DNA from: Oscillospiraceae bacterium
Lineage (GTDB): Bacteria > Bacillota > Clostridia > Oscillospirales > SIG530
Reading direction: 5' to 3'
Assembly: GCA_015067075.1 (NCBI GenBank)
Contig: SVND01000007.1
Span: 1-34,745, forward strand
DNA: 34,745 nucleotides
In this document: in pieces, positions 32,583-34,745 of the stretch
How positions within the stretch are numbered: position 1 is the stretch's first letter
Layout of the letters: each line of letters opens with the position of its first letter
Notes under the pieces: model-generated
Databases searched by the model: none
What the model saw: only the letters and a program-made list of their open reading frames with translations
What the model was told of the DNA's origin: nothing
Translations under genes and position numbers: made by a program

Positions 32583-34745
32583 TTATTCCTTTTCAAAATT
32601 CATCACAGGCAGATACTCGGTCTTGCCGGATGAAACGTTTTCGGCAGTATCCTCATAAAGCAGTGTGCCGTCCGAATTTTCGATCTTCAATGAAACGTCG
32701 TAAGATTTATATGATTTAATGGTGTCAAAATCGGGATAATCCGCCAAATTAAATCCGATTGCAAGCCGTCCCACTGTTTCAAAGGGGGTGACTTTTTGGG
32801 TCTTGTCGCCAATAGTCAGGGTGTAAACGAGTCCTTCTTCAAAAAGCGGTGCGCCGATATGCTGAGCAGACGTGTCTTTAACTTTCAGAAGCAGGATGGA
32901 AGCTGTCTTGCCGTTATAGTTTCTCTGCACCAGACCCCACATAAAAGGAGAGAGCTTATCGCCCGACTCAGGCTGTTCGCCTCCATCGTTATCATCATTA
33001 TCATCGTTATCATCGGGGGTAAGACCTTCGGGATGGGAGAAAACAAGCACTCCGTCTTTTTCGGAAATGGTGGAGAGCATAGAAATGTCAAAGCTGTCTC
33101 CAAGTGATTTTTTAAGTGCTTTTATTCCTTCAGTATCATCGTCGGTAGTGAAGCATGAAAGCGCTTTTGCAAGATCTGAAATGGAATCAATTGCAGTTAC
33201 GTGGCTATCTGTGAGAGCCTCTCCGCTATCGGTTTTGCAGTTTGAGTAGACCTTGATGGCTTTACCACCGCTAAAGGTCGAGAAAATATTATCACCCGTG
33301 CCATGAACGTATACGTTATATATAGTGGAATAGTTTGAGAAGCAAATGCAGTTAGTGAGCTTCAGAGAAATATCACAGTTTGCAATCACGGCTCCCTGTT
33401 TGATAGTTCTGAAGGGTTGTGTGCTCTCGGAAGACTCTATTGAGCCGCGAATAACCATATTGTAGATGGCACCGTAAACGTATGGGAACACTGAGGTTTG
33501 ACCTGTGGACTTGATGTTGACTGTAAGGGTATAGCCGCCGCCGTCGTAGTTACCGCCAAAGAAAAGCTTGCTGCCACCGCTTGCAGGAGTACCCGCATAT
33601 CCTTCAACACCCGACATATCAATATCCGCAGTCTGACGGAAATAAAGTCCCTTGCCATACATGTCAGATTCGGTCTCGGAAGCATTAAAGAGATCAGTCA
33701 GCGCTTTGAAGTCGGCTGCATTTTCAATAAGATAGGGGTTTTCAAGGCTTCCTTCACCCTTGAAAGGCGCTTTTGATTCGTTTTCAAAAGAGATATTAAT
33801 CTTGATGCTTTCCTTAACCTTGCCGTAGAATATTTCTACAACAGGATTTTCGGGGGTCAGTTTTCCAACGTTTGAAACGCCCCAACCCAAAACAACTTTT
33901 TTGGTGCCGTCCTTGAACGTTGCCTCAATTTCCATACCCTTGCCGTCAAACCACTCTCCCGGAGTGTAAACAGTCTTGTCGGGTGCTTTTTTTAAGGAGA
34001 TGGAAACCGCGTCTTCGCGATTTTCACTATAAGATGAAAGAAGATAGCAAGCGCGTGGGATGATCTTTCCTGTGGTCAGATTATAGCCCGTGTAGAGAAT
34101 GTAGTCATCATATACCGATACGATGTAGCCCTCGCTGCCCTCTGTTAGCGTGGTTGCTCCTTCGCTATTGTAGCTCATAGAGCCGGAGGCGGTATAGCTT
34201 CTGGGCTGACAGGTGGAGCTATTGTGGATCATGCGGGCAGCTGTACCGTTTTCATCCGAGAAATTCAGCATTTCGTAAAATGACAGATGTGTATGCCCCG
34301 TCATCAGAATAGCTTCCTTATATTCGGTAAGCAGTGCCTTGAAGCGCATGTTACCGGGGAACTTTTCATCAAGCATAATGGGGTCGGCGTATGCACCGTT
34401 GACACGGTCTCCGGGTCCGAAATTGCGCATCAGGGAGTGTTCGATAATAAAAATATTGGTGTTGGTGCCTGAATAACGGATAAGCAAGTCCTCCAGCCAA
34501 TCAAGCTGTTGAGCGGAGAAATTATCCTGAGTTGCTGTGAGATAATTGGGTTTCAATTCCTGAGCCATAAAAATGAAAAGATTGTCCTTGGCACCGTTCT
34601 CTCCCTTTTTAAGAATATGGAAATAGGGGGAGTTACCATAGGGGTGGATTTGATCATCTCCCTTGGTAGTAAGCATAAAGTAAGCATTTTCGGGGCAGTC
34701 GTGGTTACCCTTAGCCTCGTATATTTTTTCAATTGGAAAGCTGGA
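32583..34745 (-). CDS. secreted multidomain metallophosphoesterase, N-terminus beyond window
   Basis: The frame is open to the window edge (no start seen), giving at least 720 residues. Counting from the edge, a calcineurin-like phosphoesterase core shows KGNHD (12-16), IIEHS near 101-105 and TGHTH (149-153), the usual metal ligands. Then come an Ig-like domain (about 250-320, TPGEWFDGKGMEIEATFKDG), a GLUG-like beta-helix region (about 330-540, GSLENPYLIENAADFKALTD, GGNYDGGGYTLT), an Asp/Asn-rich linker ending near 594 (DDNDDNDDNDGG) and a beta-rich module ending NFEKE. The stop is TAA, and the same frame continues into a dockerin tail. A nucleotide, sugar-phosphate or lipid-phosphate substrate outside the cell is possible; the sequence does not tell which. 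Confidence 0.85.
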   Translation of the reverse strand, partial: SSFPIEKIYEAKGNHDCPENAYFMLTTKGDDQIHPYGNSPYFHILKKGENGAKDNLFIFMAQELKPNYLTATQDNFSAQQLDWLEDLLIRYSGTNTNIFIIEHSLMRNFGPGDRVNGAYADPIMLDEKFPGNMRFKALLTEYKEAILMTGHTHLSFYEMLNFSDENGTAARMIHNSSTCQPRSYTASGSMSYNSEGATTLTEGSEGYIVSVYDDYILYTGYNLTTGKIIPRACYLLSSYSENREDAVSISLKKAPDKTVYTPGEWFDGKGMEIEATFKDGTKKVVLGWGVSNVGKLTPENPVVEIFYGKVKESIKINISFENESKAPFKGEGSLENPYLIENAADFKALTDLFNASETESDMYGKGLYFRQTADIDMSGVEGYAGTPASGGSKLFFGGNYDGGGYTLTVNIKSTGQTSVFPYVYGAIYNMVIRGSIESSESTQPFRTIKQGAVIANCDISLKLTNCICFSNYSTIYNVYVHGTGDNIFSTFSGGKAIKVYSNCKTDSGEALTDSHVTAIDSISDLAKALSCFTTDDDTEGIKALKKSLGDSFDISMLSTISEKDGVLVFSHPEGLTPDDNDDNDDNDGGEQPESGDKLSPFMWGLVQRNYNGKTASILLLKVKDTSAQHIGAPLFEEGLVYTLTIGDKTQKVTPFETVGRLAIGFNLADYPDFDTIKSYKSYDVSLKIENSDGTLLYEDTAENVSSGKTEYLPVMNFEKE

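Noticed and set aside
32127-34745. Reassignment of UAA to an amino acid as the explanation of the dockerin split.
   Set aside because: Many genes here end in TAA at the expected family length, and prfA has normal motifs, so UAA is a regular stop in this genome.

Overview
The window looks like a chromosomal segment of an anaerobic Clostridia-class Firmicute, most likely near the Ruminococcaceae/Oscillospiraceae. The reasons are strong AGGAGG-type ribosome binding sites, several TTG starts, near-consensus sigma-A promoters with 17-bp spacers, pyruvate phosphate dikinase, a split purine-finishing pathway with an archaeal-type IMP cyclohydrolase, the tig-clpP-clpX and rpmH-rnpA-yidD-yidC-jag blocks, and a secreted dockerin protein. 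I see no prophage, integron, CRISPR array or insertion sequence. All assignments come from reading the sequence; no database search was run.

Left part (1-9320, mostly minus strand): an ECF-like sigma factor cut by the window edge; about 1.2 kb of non-coding DNA packed with palindromic repeat modules; ppdK with its own promoter and terminator; then an apparent operon, in transcription order ychF, a DUF1624-type membrane acyltransferase, purO, a purH encoding only the AICAR transformylase half, and purD. The two halves of the usual bifunctional PurH are separate genes here, and the cyclohydrolase half is the unrelated PurO type.

Middle (9374-19371): an aldo/keto reductase with a C-terminal double 4Fe-4S domain; a tRNA array Met-Gly-Arg-His (minus); an M42 aminopeptidase (plus); a PrsA-xpt pair (minus); and the prfA-sua5-coaE-lytic transglycosylase-M18 aminopeptidase operon (minus).

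Right part (19540-32128, plus strand): asnA; rpmH-rnpA-yidD-yidC-jag, with no dnaA upstream and no mnmE downstream; tRNA-Arg(CCG); a DUF4097-type lipoprotein; tig, clpP and clpX; an orphan ROK regulator; and a DUF1858-trmK-rqcH operon. Much of this stretch serves nascent-protein handling: ribosomal protein L34, RNase P, the YidC insertase, trigger factor, ClpXP and RqcH ribosome rescue.

Right edge (32127-34745, minus): a secreted metallophosphoesterase lacking its N-terminus. Its frame stops at a TAA, yet the same frame continues at once through a Pro-Thr linker into a complete two-repeat dockerin. This is the most unusual feature in the window: a nonsense mutation, a sequence error or genuine stop readthrough that adds a dockerin.

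Several starts were moved from the longest open frame because the Shine-Dalgarno sequence lies on top of the upstream start codon (aldo/keto reductase, PrsA, M18 peptidase, AsnA, YidC, ROK, RqcH).
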